A stretch of 64,000 nt of DNA from Nitrobacter winogradskyi Nb-255 (GTDB lineage Bacteria; Pseudomonadota; Alphaproteobacteria; Rhizobiales; Xanthobacteraceae): the NCBI RefSeq assembly GCF_000012725.1, contig NC_007406.1:1392001-1456000 (forward strand), read 5' to 3'. The position numbers were made by a program, and so were the translations under genes. Below are positions 47,514-57,608 of this stretch, in pieces; position 1 is the stretch's first letter; each line of letters begins with the position of its first letter. The notes beneath the pieces were generated by a model. That model saw only the letters and a list, made by a program, of their open reading frames with translations, did no database searches and was not told the DNA's origin.

Positions 47514-48187
47514 AGCAAATAGATGAAGTAGACATTTTTAAGTTTTGGAAAGAAGTCGGGCCGTCGGAAAAGGTTCATCCAGCAGATAGGGAAATCTTAT
47601 TCAATGCTCCGAATAAGTTTGATCTAGATTATTTGCCGACGCCTTTTTACGGACCACTCCGAACCGCGCCGATTGTTTTGCTTTATACAAATCCGGGCCT
47701 CTCAGATAAAGACAAGAAAGCCGGCAGCGATCCATCGGAGCAGCAGTTTTATTTCAGGCAGCGCCAAGGAAATGAGTGGCTGAGAGATCAGCGCGGGTTG
47801 ACTGAAAAAAGCTGGTGGGTATCGCGAACAAAAAGAATTTGCGCGGATCCGGAGTATTTGCGAAGTCGTGTGGCCGTTCTGGAACTTTGCCCATATCACT
47901 CATCTTCGTTTGTTGATGCGAAGATGGCTCGTACTTTGCCATCATATCAAACAGCCCTTGGTTGGGCCCACCAGTATCTTTTTCCGATGGCCCGCGCTCG
48001 CGAGCGAGTCGTTATCTGTCTTCGCGCCGCGAAACGCTGGGGACTTCAACGGAATGCAAGCGACGGCTTTCTTTTTGCGCCCGGCGTAAATCGATCCGGC
48101 CATATGCTGAGCCAAGATAGAGATGTTATTATTCAGACGGCGAGAAAAATAATAGGGTTAGACAGTGGCTCTGGAGCCTGCTTGTAG
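47510..48187 (+). CDS. Foreign-looking gene inserted between purQ and purL
   Basis: A 225-residue protein starting with GTG 47510 in the purQ stop and ending with a TAG that shares one base with the GTG start of purL. The base composition is clearly AT-richer than all neighbours. Domain hints: a beta-strand followed by NPG ([14 protein letters not shown]), then [14 protein letters not shown], a hydrophobic helix, and a strand [10 protein letters not shown]. This order is loosely reminiscent of the uracil-DNA-glycosylase fold, but I cannot assign the family. It has no signal peptide. Its four- and one-base overlaps suggest that it is co-translated with the purine genes. Confidence 0.75.
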   Translation: MKQIDEVDIFKFWKEVGPSEKVHPADREILFNAPNKFDLDYLPTPFYGPLRTAPIVLLYTNPGLSDKDKKAGSDPSEQQFYFRQRQGNEWLRDQRGLTEKSWWVSRTKRICADPEYLRSRVAVLELCPYHSSSFVDAKMARTLPSYQTALGWAHQYLFPMARARERVVICLRAAKRWGLQRNASDGFLFAPGVNRSGHMLSQDRDVIIQTARKIIGLDSGSGACL

Positions 48188-50400
48188 TGATTGTCCGCAA
48201 CGAACCTCCAATCACGCCTGAACTCGTCGCCTCGCACGGCCTCAAGCCGGACGAGTATGAGCGCATCCTGAAGCTGCTCGGCCGGACGCCGACATTCACC
48301 GAACTCGGTATCTTCTCGGCGATGTGGAACGAGCATTGCTCGTACAAGTCCTCGCGTATCCATCTGCGCGGGCTGCCGACGAAGGCGCCTTGGGTGATCC
48401 AGGGCCCCGGCGAGAATGCCGGCGTCATCGACATCGGCGACGGGCAGGCGGTGGTGTTCAAGATGGAGAGCCACAACCATCCGAGCTACATCGAGCCTTA
48501 TCAGGGCGCGACCACCGGCGTCGGCGGCATCCTGCGCGATGTCTTCACCATGGGCGCGCGCCCGATCGCCTGCCTTAACGCGCTGAGCTTCGGTGATCCG
48601 TCGCATCCGAAAACGCGACACCTCGTCTCCGGCGTGGTGGCTGGCGTCGGCGGCTACGGCAATTCGTTCGGGGTGCCGACCGTGGGCGGGCAGGTGCGCT
48701 TTCACACCCGCTATGACGGCAACATCCTCGTCAACGCCATGGCGGTCGGTCTCGCCGATGCCGACAGGATTTTCTATGCGGCGGCGTCGGGCGTGAACAT
48801 GCCGATCGTCTATCTCGGCTCCAAGACCGGCCGCGACGGCATCCACGGCGCGACCATGGCGTCGGCCGAGTTCGACGACGACAGCGAGGAGAAGCGTCCG
48901 ACCGTTCAGGTCGGCGATCCCTTCGCTGAAAAGCTGCTGCTGGAAGCCTGTCTCGAAATCATGGCGAAGGGATGCGTCGTCGCCATCCAGGACATGGGCG
49001 CGGCGGGGCTGACGTGCTCGGCGGTGGAAATGGGCGCCAAGGGCGATCTCGGCGTCGATCTCGATCTCGACAGCGTGCCGACGCGCGAAACCGGCATGAG
49101 CGCCTACGAGATGATGCTTTCGGAGAGCCAGGAGCGGATGCTCATGGTGCTCAAGCCCGAGAAGGAAAAGGAAGCGGAGGCGATCTTCAGGAAGTGGGGG
49201 CTCGATTTCGCGATTGTCGGCTCCACCACGCCGGGCAGGCGCTTCGTGGTTCGGCACGGCGGCGATGTGATGGCCGACCTGCCGATCAAGGAGCTTGAAT
49301 CGGAAGCGCCCTTGTATGACCGGCCGCATGTGCCGTCGCCGCAATTGCCCGTCATTCAGGCGCGCGACGTCGCGCCGTCCCTGACGACAGCCGACGCGCT
49401 GGAGAAGCTGCTCGCGATGCCCGAACTGTGCTCCAAGCGCTGGGTATGGGAGCAGTACGACCATGTCATCGGCGGCAACACGGTGCAGCGTCCCGGCGGC
49501 GATGCGGCGGTGGTGCGCGTCGAGGACGGGCCGAAGGGTCTCGCGCTGACGGTTGATGTGACGCCGCGCTATTGCGAGGCCGATCCGTTTGAGGGCGGCA
49601 AGCAGGCGGTGGCCGAAGCCTGGCGCAACATCACGGCAGTCGGCGGACGTCCGCTGGCGATCACCGACAACCTGAACTTCGGCAATCCGGAACGGCCTGA
49701 GAACATGGGCCAGTTCGTCGGCTGCCTGAAAGGCATCGCGGCGGCCTGCACCGCGCTGGATTTCCCGGTCGTGTCCGGCAACGTCTCCCTTTATAACGAG
49801 ACTAACGGCCGCGGCATTCTGCCGACGCCCACCATCGGCGGCGTCGGGCTGCTCGATGACTTCACGAAATCGGCCTCGCTTGCCTTCAAGGCAGAGGGGC
49901 ATCCGATCCTGCTGATCGGCGACACCCAGGGATGGCTCGGCCAGTCGGTTTACCTGCGCGACATTTGCCGGCGCGAGGAGGGAGCGCCGCCGCCGGTCGA
50001 TCTCGCCGCGGAGAAGCGCAACGGCGATGTGGTGCGCGGCATGATCCACGCCGGCACCGCGACGGCCGTTCATGACGTGTCTGACGGCGGGCTTCTCGTC
50101 GCGCTGGCGGAAATGGCGATGGCTGATGGCATCGGCGCGGCACTCGATGCCGCTCCGGCGGCGATCGTGCCGTATGCGTGGTGGTTCGGCGAGGATCAGG
50201 CGCGCTATATCGTGACCGTTCACGAGCGGGATCTGTTGAGCGTTTTTACCAAGCTCAAGGCGGTGAACGTGCCCTGCATTCAGATCGGGCTCACGGGTGG
50301 TCATGAGATCGCTATCGCAGGCGAGCGCGCTGTCGACCTCAAGGTCTTGCGGCAAGGCTTTGAAAGCTGGCTGCCGGACTACATGGCCGGAAAGCCGTGA
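48187..50400 (+). CDS. purL: FGAM synthase, PurL subunit
   Basis: A 737-residue small-type PurL that performs the ATP-dependent amidation of FGAR (step 4). Motifs are the N-terminal [20 protein letters not shown], the [11 protein letters not shown] and [13 protein letters not shown]-binding segments, and the second half [15 protein letters not shown]. The start appears to be GTG 48187 (reads [12 protein letters not shown]), a poor codon in a spot where relatives usually have ATG-RNEP; the insertion upstream probably changed the start. Confidence 0.95.
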   Translation: MIVRNEPPITPELVASHGLKPDEYERILKLLGRTPTFTELGIFSAMWNEHCSYKSSRIHLRGLPTKAPWVIQGPGENAGVIDIGDGQAVVFKMESHNHPSYIEPYQGATTGVGGILRDVFTMGARPIACLNALSFGDPSHPKTRHLVSGVVAGVGGYGNSFGVPTVGGQVRFHTRYDGNILVNAMAVGLADADRIFYAAASGVNMPIVYLGSKTGRDGIHGATMASAEFDDDSEEKRPTVQVGDPFAEKLLLEACLEIMAKGCVVAIQDMGAAGLTCSAVEMGAKGDLGVDLDLDSVPTRETGMSAYEMMLSESQERMLMVLKPEKEKEAEAIFRKWGLDFAIVGSTTPGRRFVVRHGGDVMADLPIKELESEAPLYDRPHVPSPQLPVIQARDVAPSLTTADALEKLLAMPELCSKRWVWEQYDHVIGGNTVQRPGGDAAVVRVEDGPKGLALTVDVTPRYCEADPFEGGKQAVAEAWRNITAVGGRPLAITDNLNFGNPERPENMGQFVGCLKGIAAACTALDFPVVSGNVSLYNETNGRGILPTPTIGGVGLLDDFTKSASLAFKAEGHPILLIGDTQGWLGQSVYLRDICRREEGAPPPVDLAAEKRNGDVVRGMIHAGTATAVHDVSDGGLLVALAEMAMADGIGAALDAAPAAIVPYAWWFGEDQARYIVTVHERDLLSVFTKLKAVNVPCIQIGLTGGHEIAIAGERAVDLKVLRQGFESWLPDYMAGKP

Positions 50401-50612
50401 TGCGCCGGGAGACGACGTATGGCGCACGCGGTTGCGGCGAACACGCAGGCGCGGGCCGTCTTGCCGCGGCCGTCTTGCGGTTGAACCGGTTCGTGCAAAT
50501 ATAAGGCCGACCACGGCGTGACTGGACCGCGCGGCCACGTTAAGCTCGGCGGCCGTTTGCGGGGATTCCGGTGCCTTATTGGGAACGCGGCGGATTTGGG
50601 AGACACTTTGAG

Positions 50613-50846
50613 ATGGCGATGGAAGCGCGGGATATCGAGTCGATGATCAAGGAGGCGATTCCGGACGCCCGGGTGACAATCCAGGATCTCGCGGGTGACG
50701 GCAATCACTACTCGGCGACCGTGATCTCGGAGTCGTTCCGCGGCAAATCGCGGGTGCAGCAGCATCAGCTTGTCTACCAGTCGCTGAAGGGCCAGATGGG
50801 CGGCGTTCTCCACGCTTTGGCCTTGCAGACCGGCGTGCCCGAGTAG
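50613..50846 (+). CDS. bolA: BolA-family protein
   Basis: A 77-residue BolA/IbaG-type protein that forms iron-sulphur complexes with CGFS glutaredoxins. The pattern is SMIKEAIPDARVTIQDLAGD, then HYSATVISESFRGKSRVQQH, with the conserved His (QQHQLVYQSL) and Cys-like position. ATG 50613 is used; ATG 50619 is possible. A CGFS glutaredoxin gene is 2.5 kb downstream, after the egt genes. Confidence 0.9.
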   Translation: MAMEARDIESMIKEAIPDARVTIQDLAGDGNHYSATVISESFRGKSRVQQHQLVYQSLKGQMGGVLHALALQTGVPE

Positions 50847-50852
50847 CCGTCG

Positions 50853-51836
50853 TCAGCACACCAGCGCGTGAACCGAGAACATCCGCTCGGGGTCGGTCCA
50901 CGCGGCCACAGGCGTCCAGCCCGACCCCTTCGCCAGGGCGTTGAAACGTTCGATGCTGTACTTGTAGCTGCTTTCGGTGTGGATGCTTTCGCCGGCGCGG
51001 AAGGCGAAGCTGTGGCCGTGCAAGCGGGCCGTCTGCGGTTTTTTGCTGACGAGATGCATCTCGATCCGGTGGCGCTCCCGGTTGTAGATCGCGCGATGGG
51101 CGAACGCGGCCAGATCGAAGTTACCGCCGAGTTCGCGATTGACGCGAGCCAGCATGTTCAGGTTGAAGCGCGCGGTGACGCCGGCGGCATCGTTGTAGGC
51201 CTCGTACATCCTCCGTTCGTTTTTCTCGAGATCGACACCGATCAGCATGTATGCGCCTTTACCCAGGATATCGCGCGCCCCACGCAGGAAGCGGTTGGCT
51301 TCGTGAGGTTCGAAATTGCCCAGCGTCGATCCGGGGAAGAATCCGACCTTCGGCATGGCCGCGACTTGATCGGGTAGATGGAACGGCGCGGTAAAGTCGG
51401 CCGTCACCGGATGGATTTCGAGATGCGGAAACTCTTTTCGCAAGCCGCGGGCCTGCGCGTTGAGAAAGTCGCCCGAAATGTCCACCGGAACATAGGCGGC
51501 GAATTCACACGCGGCCAGCAATAGCCGCGCCTTGGTGGGAGCGCCGGCGCCGAACTCCACCAGCGCCGCATGTTCGGGAATGATCGAAGCGATTTCAGCC
51601 GACCGGTCGCGCAGAATGCCGAGTTCGGTGCGTGTCGGATAATATTCGGGAAGCCGGGTGATCTGTTCGAACAGCTCGGAGCCTGCCGCGTCATAAAAAT
51701 ACTTTGGCGGGAGTTGTTTCGGATGGTGAGTCAATCCTGCGATCGCGTCACGCGCGAAGGTTCGTGTGCTTTCGCTGGACCCTGTTTCGTTGGATCGTGG
51801 CGTCCCGGAAAAAGTGGCCGCATCCGGATTCATCAT
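50853..51836 (-). CDS. egtD: Histidine N-alpha-methyltransferase, ergothioneine synthesis
   Basis: A 327-residue EgtD that trimethylates histidine to hercynine with SAM. The Rossmann-type motif LVEFGAGAPTKARLLL and the region FFPGSTLGNFEPHEANRFLR are characteristic, as is the start KQLPPKYFYDAAGSELFEQI. It lies on the minus strand downstream of egtB (40-base gap), tail-to-tail with bolA (6 bases). Confidence 0.93.
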   Translation of the reverse strand: MMNPDAATFSGTPRSNETGSSESTRTFARDAIAGLTHHPKQLPPKYFYDAAGSELFEQITRLPEYYPTRTELGILRDRSAEIASIIPEHAALVEFGAGAPTKARLLLAACEFAAYVPVDISGDFLNAQARGLRKEFPHLEIHPVTADFTAPFHLPDQVAAMPKVGFFPGSTLGNFEPHEANRFLRGARDILGKGAYMLIGVDLEKNERRMYEAYNDAAGVTARFNLNMLARVNRELGGNFDLAAFAHRAIYNRERHRIEMHLVSKKPQTARLHGHSFAFRAGESIHTESSYKYSIERFNALAKGSGWTPVAAWTDPERMFSVHALVC

Positions 51837-51875
51837 AGTGCCCCCTGCGTCGCGACGCGTGTGAGTTGACGGCGA

Positions 51876-53123
51876 TCAGACGCCGTAGTCGGCGAGGCGC
51901 AGACCGGTGAATTGCCAACGCTGATGCGGGTAAAAGAAGTTCCGGTAGCTGACGCGACTGTGCCGTGCCGGCGTCGCCAGCGACGAGCCCCGGAGAACGA
52001 ACTGGTTGACCATGAACTTGCCGTTGTATTCTCCGAGCGTATCGCGACTTGCGCGATATCCCGGATAGGGCGCGTAGGCGCTTCGCGTCCATTGCCAGGC
52101 CACGCCGAAGGCGTCGTCGAGATGTCCGGCCCGCGCCGCGACTTCCCATTCCATCTCGGTCGGTAGATGCTTGCCGCTCCAGCGCGCGAAGGCATCGGCC
52201 TCATAATAGCTGACATGGCGGACGGGAGCGTTCGGATCGAGCGGCCGCAAGCCGCCCAGCGTCATGACCTGCCAGCCGTCGTCCTTCCTTCGCCAGTAGG
52301 CCGGGGCTTCCCACGCCTCGCTGGTCGCCGCAGCGAAGCCGTCCATCAACCATAACGTGGCGTCGCGATAACCGCCGTCGTCCATGAAGGCGAGCCAGTC
52401 CGCATTGGTGACGAGACCGCGGGCGAGTTTGACCGGGCCCACCAGAACGCGATGGGCCGGCTTCTCATTGTCGAAATGAAAACTGTCGCCCTGATGCCCT
52501 ATGGTGTGGATGCCCTGGTTCAGCGTGATCCATCCGCTGCCTGTGTGCGGCCCGGAAAACGGCCACGACGTGTCGTAGGCGGGGGCAATCGGATTTTGCG
52601 CGAATGCGTGCAGGATATCCGTCAGCATCAGTTCCTGGTGCTGCTGTTCGTGATTGAGGCCGGCTTCGATCAGCGGCATCATCTCGGCCAGCGCGTCGTC
52701 ATCCGCTTCCTTGAGGAATCGGACCACCGCGGCGTCGACGTGCCGTCGATAGGCGGTGATTTCTTCCGCGCCGGGACGGGTCAGAAGACCCCTCTCAGCG
52801 CGCGCGTGACGCGGGCCGGCGCTCACGTAATACGAATTGAACAGGAAGGCGTAATCCGGATGGAACCCGACATAGCCGGGACTGTGCCGCGCCAGTAGAA
52901 ACTGTTCCCAGAACCAGGTCGTGTGAGCGCGGTGCCACTTCACCGGACTGGCGTCCGGCATTGACTGCACCATCTGATCTTCCGGCGTCAGCGGCTTCGC
53001 GCGCCGCTCGGTCTCGCTCCGGACCGCTAGAAATGCTTCTACAACGTCATCGGCCAGCCCCCTCGAAGCGGCAAACGGCGAGACACGAGGGACCGCCCCG
53101 GCGGCAGATGCAGGATTCGCCAC
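51876..53123 (-). CDS. egtB: Ergothioneine sulfoxide synthase EgtB
   Basis: A 415-residue non-haem iron enzyme that forms the C-S bond on hercynine. It has an N-terminal DinB-like iron domain with the HX3HXE motif (HEQQHQELMLTD) and a C-terminal FGE-sulfatase-like domain (LPTEMEWEVAARAG, GSSLATPARHSRVSYRNFFYP). The start is probably GTG 53123 with GGAGAG upstream, rather than an ATG at 53198. With egtD it makes the core two-gene pathway; egtC and egtE are not adjacent. Confidence 0.93.
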   Translation of the reverse strand: MANPASAAGAVPRVSPFAASRGLADDVVEAFLAVRSETERRAKPLTPEDQMVQSMPDASPVKWHRAHTTWFWEQFLLARHSPGYVGFHPDYAFLFNSYYVSAGPRHARAERGLLTRPGAEEITAYRRHVDAAVVRFLKEADDDALAEMMPLIEAGLNHEQQHQELMLTDILHAFAQNPIAPAYDTSWPFSGPHTGSGWITLNQGIHTIGHQGDSFHFDNEKPAHRVLVGPVKLARGLVTNADWLAFMDDGGYRDATLWLMDGFAAATSEAWEAPAYWRRKDDGWQVMTLGGLRPLDPNAPVRHVSYYEADAFARWSGKHLPTEMEWEVAARAGHLDDAFGVAWQWTRSAYAPYPGYRASRDTLGEYNGKFMVNQFVLRGSSLATPARHSRVSYRNFFYPHQRWQFTGLRLADYGV

Positions 53124-53356
53124 AGAACTCTCCAGTTTGGAGAGGAACGTTGTTCCGGGGAATGGGTTCCGTGGAATAGTCCTTTCGCCGGGCCGCAACC
53201 TGCAGGGGCGTCATGCTATTTCAGGAAGCCTTGGCGGCGGCGCCTGTGACAACCCCGGCAATTACTTTGTTGCACAACGGTTTCGGGCTATATACATGCC
53301 AAACGGGACAGGGCCGCTCGCGGCTCCATAAACTAGCGGCCAAAAGGATGTGACGG

Positions 53357-53695
53357 ATGAGCATTAAGGAAACCATCGAGAATGAACTGAAGTCGAACGA
53401 CGTCGTGCTGTTCATGAAGGGCACGCCGCAGTTTCCCCAGTGCGGTTTTTCGGGGCAGGTGGTTCAGATTCTCGACCACGTCGGCGTGGGCTACAAAGGC
53501 CTGAACGTTCTTGAATCTCCTGAAATGCGCGATGGCATCAAGACCTATTCGAGCTGGCCGACCATTCCGCAACTGTACGTCAAGGGTGAATTCATCGGCG
53601 GCTGCGACATCGTTCGCGAGATGTTCCAAGCCGGCGAGCTTCAGAAGCTGCTCTCCGACAAGGGCATCGCCTTCAACACGCCGGCGTCGGCCTGA
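53357..53695 (+). CDS. grxD: Monothiol CGFS glutaredoxin (Grx4)
   Basis: A 112-residue monothiol glutaredoxin that carries a Fe-S cluster with glutathione. The active site is CGFS at residues 29-32, followed by the conserved WPTIPQLYVKGEFIGGCDI. The partner BolA gene is upstream, separated by the egtB-egtD pair on the other strand. Confidence 0.95.
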   Translation: MSIKETIENELKSNDVVLFMKGTPQFPQCGFSGQVVQILDHVGVGYKGLNVLESPEMRDGIKTYSSWPTIPQLYVKGEFIGGCDIVREMFQAGELQKLLSDKGIAFNTPASA

Positions 53696-53921
53696 CCACG
53701 GTTCGGGCGCGCCGCCGGTCCCGCGACAGGGTATTGTCGCGGACAGTTCGGCGCAGGATATCGATGCGATCCTCAGCGGTGAAGGCTCTGATCGGCGATG
53801 ATGGCGCGTTCATCGCCCGCTCTTTCATGCGCGTGATGTGAGGCGTTCAATTCGCGGCGAGGAACCCTGACAACGTGTGGCCGTTCTTGTGCGGACCAAT
53901 TGCGTTGCAGGGAGATCGTGG

Positions 53922-54185
53922 ATGAGAATACGATATATTGCCCTGGCGATGGCGGCGACCGTGGCGGTTGCCGGTCTTGCCAAGGCCGACCAGCCGGGGA
54001 CCGATTGGATGCCTGCGGATCAGGTCATCGAGAAGTTGACCGCGCAGGGATACACCAACTTCAGCAAGGTCGAGGCGGACGACGGCCATTTGGAATTGGA
54101 GGCCGATCTCAAGGGTGTCCGTTACGATCTTCAGGTTGACCCGAAAAGCGGCGAGGTCACCAAGAGCAAGCCTGACAACGATTAG
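53922..54185 (+). CDS. PepSY-domain secreted protein
   Basis: An 87-residue protein with a signal peptide (MRIRYIALAMAATVAVAGLA then KA) and a PepSY/YpeB-like domain (WMPADQVIEKLTAQGYTNFS, EADLKGVRYDLQVDPKSGEV). PepSY proteins are periplasmic inhibitors or binding modules. ATG 53922 has AGGGAG upstream. The TAG stop is in the first bases of a TAGAGCATGATC palindrome that follows. Confidence 0.8.
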   Translation: MRIRYIALAMAATVAVAGLAKADQPGTDWMPADQVIEKLTAQGYTNFSKVEADDGHLELEADLKGVRYDLQVDPKSGEVTKSKPDND

Positions 54186-54391
54186 AGCATGATCCCGAAA
54201 AGTGGAAACCGGTTTTCGGATAAGATCATGCTCAATCAAAAAAAACAGGACGTGAGTCTGATTCAACGCCGTTGAACCAGACTCTTAGAGCATTTTCCGG
54301 CGAAGTGGATACCGGTTCGCCGCAAGAAAATGCGACCAGACAACCATTTCTAGAGCATGGTCCGATTCAACTTGATCGGATCATGCTCTAG
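54185..54391. repeat. Cluster of four palindromic repeats
   Basis: Four stem-loops in about 200 bases: 54185-54233 (GAGCATGATC / GATCATGCTC with an inner CCGAAAA / TTTTCGG stem), 54254-54284 (GAGTCTGATTCAAC / GTTGAACCAGACTC), 54290-54333 (GCATTTTC / GAAAATGC with inner CGGCGAA / TTCGCCG) and 54353-54388 (GAGCATG / CATGCTC). The last ends at the CTAG where the IS630 element is inserted. The first repeat recurs at 63911-63959 with few changes. Confidence 0.85.
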
Positions 54392-55437
54392 AGCGGGATG
54401 GGTTTATTTTGAATCGATTGAGATTCCCAAATCAGAATTCATCTGATTCAACATGCTGACTGGGAAGGAGGCCAGCATGGATGGGACGAGCCTATTCGAA
54501 CGACCTTCGTGAGCGGGTAGTGCGTGCTGTCGTTAAAGGCGGCCTGTCGCGGCATCAGGCTGCGGCCCAGTTTGGGGTGGGCATCAGCACGGCGATCAAC
54601 TGGGTACAACGCTTCCACGAGACCGGCAGCGTCGCGCCAAGCCAGATCGGCGGCTATAGGCCAAAGAAGATTGCGGGGCCGCACCGCGAATGGCTGCTGC
54701 AACGGTGCCGAAAGGACTTTACCGTGCGCGGGCTGGTGGCCGAACTTGCCGAGCGTGGCCTTAAGGTCGATTACCGCACGATGTGGGAGTTCGTTCACGC
54801 TGTGAAGCTCAGTTACAAAAAAAGACGCTGATTGCTGCAGAGCAGGATCGTCCCGATGTCGCCCGTCGGCGAGCGCAATGGACCAAGTATCGAGATCGGA
54901 TTGATCCCACTCGGCTGGTGTTCATCGATGAGACCTGGACCAAAACCAATATGGCGCCGCTGCGGGGCTGGGCGCCGCGCGGTCAACGCATCAGAGCCAA
55001 GGTGCCGCATGGCCGCTGGCAGACCATGACCTTTATGGCCGCTCTGCGCCACGATCGCATCACCGCGCCGTGGTTCATCGAGGGGCCGATCAACGGCGAA
55101 GCCTTCCTTCTCTACATCGAGAAGGTTCTGGTCCCGACCCTGCGGCACGGCGACATCGTCATTATGGACAACCTCGGCTCGCACAAGGCCAGCGCCGTGC
55201 GTCGCGTCATCCGTGCCGCCGGTGCCCGGCTCTTCTACCTGCCGAAATACTCGCCTGATCTGAACCCGATCGAGCAGTTCTTTGCCAAGTTCAAACACTG
55301 GCTACGCAAAGCCGCGCAGCGGACCACCGAGGCCGTCTACAATGCTATCGCTCCGATCCTCGAAACCGTTGCACCGGCTGAATGCGCCAACTACTTCGTC
55401 AATGCAGGATACAACCAAATCTAAACTCATCATGCTC
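54391..55437 (+). mobile_element. IS630-family element, copy 2 (distinct subtype)
   Basis: A 1047-base element with ends GAGCGGGATGGGTTTA / GAGCATGATGAGTTTA, flanked by TA within CTAG (54388-54391 and 55437-55440). It differs from the IS630 at 32437-33481. It is inserted in the palindrome cluster after the PepSY gene. Confidence 0.88.
54481..55424 (+). CDS. IS630-family transposase (copy 2) made by -1 frameshift
   Basis: Frame 1 starts at ATG 54481 (MGRAYSNDLRERVVRAVVKG; GGAGG upstream) with the HTH domain and ends at 54831. Frame 2 has VFIDETWTKTNMAPL, VIMDNLGSHK and [19 protein letters not shown], the DDE core. They join at seven A near 54817-54823 by -1 slippage. No damage seen. Confidence 0.88.
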
Positions 55438-55545
55438 TAGCAGATTAGAATCGGGCGTCTTCTTCACGCGAATCGTATCCCATCCTCTGGTCAGCCTCAG
55501 GGCATGCTTGCCCCGGGAACGCTACAGTGCAGACGCTCCACGTCG

Positions 55546-55577
55546 CAAAAAAGCCCCGGTCGCTCCGGGGCTTTTTC
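55546..55577. terminator. Bidirectional terminator downstream of rpsD
   Basis: AAAAAA then AGCCCCGG, loop TCGCT, CCGGGGCT and TTTTT (55546-55577). It closes the rpsD transcript on the minus strand and can also stop transcription from the IS on the plus strand. Confidence 0.85.
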
Positions 55578-55599
55578 TTGAACCTGGATGATACTCGGA

Positions 55600-56217
55600 T
55601 CAGCGCGAATAGAATTCGACGATCAGATGGGGCTCCATCTGCACCGCGAAAGGAACGTCCGCAAGCTGCGGAATGCGAATGAATTTCGCGCTTTGCTTGT
55701 TGTGGTCGGCGTCGATGAAATCGGGCACATCGCGTTCGGCGAGCTGGTTGGCTTCCAGCACGAGCGCGAGCTGTTTCGATGCGTCCTTCACTTCGACGGT
55801 ATCGCCGACCTTTAGCTTGTAGCTCGGAATGTTGACGCGGCGACCGTTCACCTTGACATGGCCGTGGTTGATGAACTGGCGAGCGGCGAAGATGGTCGGC
55901 ACGAACTTCGCGCGATAAACCACGGTGTCGAGACGGCGCTCCAGCAGGCCGATCAGGTTCTCACCCGAATCGCCCTTCATGCGGGTCGCTTCGACGTAAA
56001 TCGCGTAGAACTGCCGTTCGGAAATGTTGCCGTAATAGCCCTTGAGCTTCTGCTTGGCGCGAAGCTGGGTGCCGAAATCGGAGAGCTTGCCCTTGCGGCG
56101 CTGGCCGTGCTGGCCGGGACCGTATTCGCGCTTGTTGACGGGGCTCTTAGGGCGGCCCCAGATGTTCTGCCCCATGCGGCGATCGATTTTGTACTTCGCC
56201 TCGTTGCGCTTAGTCAT
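55600..56217 (-). CDS. rpsD: 30S ribosomal protein S4
   Basis: A 205-residue S4 that nucleates 16S rRNA assembly. N-terminus [20 protein letters not shown]; the S4 RNA-binding domain is at [20 protein letters not shown] and [21 protein letters not shown] terminator is 25 bases past the stop. Monocistronic here, as commonly seen in alphaproteobacteria. Confidence 0.97.
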   Translation of the reverse strand: MTKRNEAKYKIDRRMGQNIWGRPKSPVNKREYGPGQHGQRRKGKLSDFGTQLRAKQKLKGYYGNISERQFYAIYVEATRMKGDSGENLIGLLERRLDTVVYRAKFVPTIFAARQFINHGHVKVNGRRVNIPSYKLKVGDTVEVKDASKQLALVLEANQLAERDVPDFIDADHNKQSAKFIRIPQLADVPFAVQMEPHLIVEFYSR

Positions 56218-56525
56218 CGCGTCCTCTTGTCAAAGTTTAAGCCTGTGGATCGAGGAGACGCGCCCTCCTGTGCGGAAGATCTGGACATGGCGAAAACCGG
56301 AAGGCCGCTTTTCGGGATCATGACAAATCTGCCGCCGACAGGTCCGGCCCATAAGCTTCACAGGCGGGACCACGGGTCGCGAAACGCAACGCGGGCCGAA
56401 ACCGGCCCGCGTGCAGGCGTTTTCTTAAGGATAAACCATGGTCCTGTCAAACCAAAGCACGGGGAGCCCGGCTGCGGACATCGCGCGTCCCGCGGCCGTA
56501 TATCCTGAGCCGGCGATGCGCTGGT

Positions 56526-57341
56526 TCATGCCGGCACGCGTCCGCCGAAGAACGGCGCCAGCGCGTCCGCCAGCGTGCGCGAGCGGCCGGAGGTGAAAAT
56601 CATCTCGGGGGGACGATCATGATCGCCGGCGGTATTCGGCGCGAGCGGCCCCAGCAGCCCCAGCAGATCGACAACACGGCGGGCGATCGCTGGCGCGGGA
56701 TCGATCCATGACACCGGCCATGGCGCGAGCCTGAGCAGCCGGTCGAGCAGCAGCGGGTAGTGGGTGCAGGCGAGCACGACGGCATCGGTGCGCAGGCCGC
56801 CGCCCTCGCCAGCCGGAACGAAACATGGCGTGATCTCGCTCAGGATGTCGGCGTCGCTGACCAGCTTGCCGCTCAGGGCGTCCTCCGCCAGGGAGGCCAG
56901 CCGCGCGGCGCCCACAAGCGTCACGGTGCAGGCTTGCGCGTGATTCCGGATCAGCGCCTGAGTGTATTCGCGCTGCACGGTCGCCCGGGTGCCGAGCACC
57001 GACACGCGCTTGGTTTTCGATGCGGCGCAAGCCGGCTTGATCGCTGGAACCGTGCCCACGAACGGCGCCGGATAGGCGGCGCGCAACGGTCCCAGCACCG
57101 AGACGGACATCGTGTTGCAGGCGATCACCACGATGTCGGGGGCGTGGGCCCCGATCAATTCTCCGACCAGAGGCACCACGCGCGCGATGATGTCTTCCTC
57201 GCTGAGGCGACCATAGGGAAAGAAGGCGTCGTCGGCGACGTAGATATATCGCGCGGCGGGAAGGGCGTTGACGATCTCCCGCAGCACGGTGAGGCCGCCG
57301 AGGCCGGAATCGAGGACCAGAATGGTGGGGCTGTATGACAC
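56526..57341 (-). CDS. murI: Glutamate racemase
   Basis: A 271-residue cofactor-free racemase that makes D-glutamate for peptidoglycan. The motif VLDSGLGGLTVLREI has the catalytic Asp/Ser pair, and the two catalytic cysteines are in VIACNTMSVS and VLACTHYPLLL. The start is GTG 57341. It follows rpsD on the same strand by about 300 bases. Confidence 0.95.
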   Translation of the reverse strand: MSYSPTILVLDSGLGGLTVLREIVNALPAARYIYVADDAFFPYGRLSEEDIIARVVPLVGELIGAHAPDIVVIACNTMSVSVLGPLRAAYPAPFVGTVPAIKPACAASKTKRVSVLGTRATVQREYTQALIRNHAQACTVTLVGAARLASLAEDALSGKLVSDADILSEITPCFVPAGEGGGLRTDAVVLACTHYPLLLDRLLRLAPWPVSWIDPAPAIARRVVDLLGLLGPLAPNTAGDHDRPPEMIFTSGRSRTLADALAPFFGGRVPA

Positions 57342-57608
57342 GCGGCAATATTAGGGATGGTCGGTTACCGCGGAGTTTTTACGGATCGGGCTGATTTGTC
57401 CACCCGGCGAAACGTGCCGCGCGGAAAGTCTGCCGTCGGAGTATCCCCGAATTGCTCCTTTTTGAGAGTATTCTCGTTATTTCAATCGGATGTAGTCAAA
57501 TTCCGGCAAACGGGTTCGGCCTGGCTGAATAACCCTTCGATTGAAGCGCTTGCGCAGGCATATCAATATTTTGGATCAGTTTCTTCATTCATAAACAGAG
57601 AAGAACCT
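57342..57608. other. Short intergenic region
   Basis: About 270 bases between murI and the PAS gene (both on the minus strand). No gene is supported. The AT-rich stretch at 57470-57600 may be the murI promoter. Confidence 0.35.

Noticed and set aside
48133-50538. Minus-strand ORF of 801 codons opposite purL
   Set aside because: Shadow of purL in GC-rich DNA; low-complexity basic sequence, no domain.
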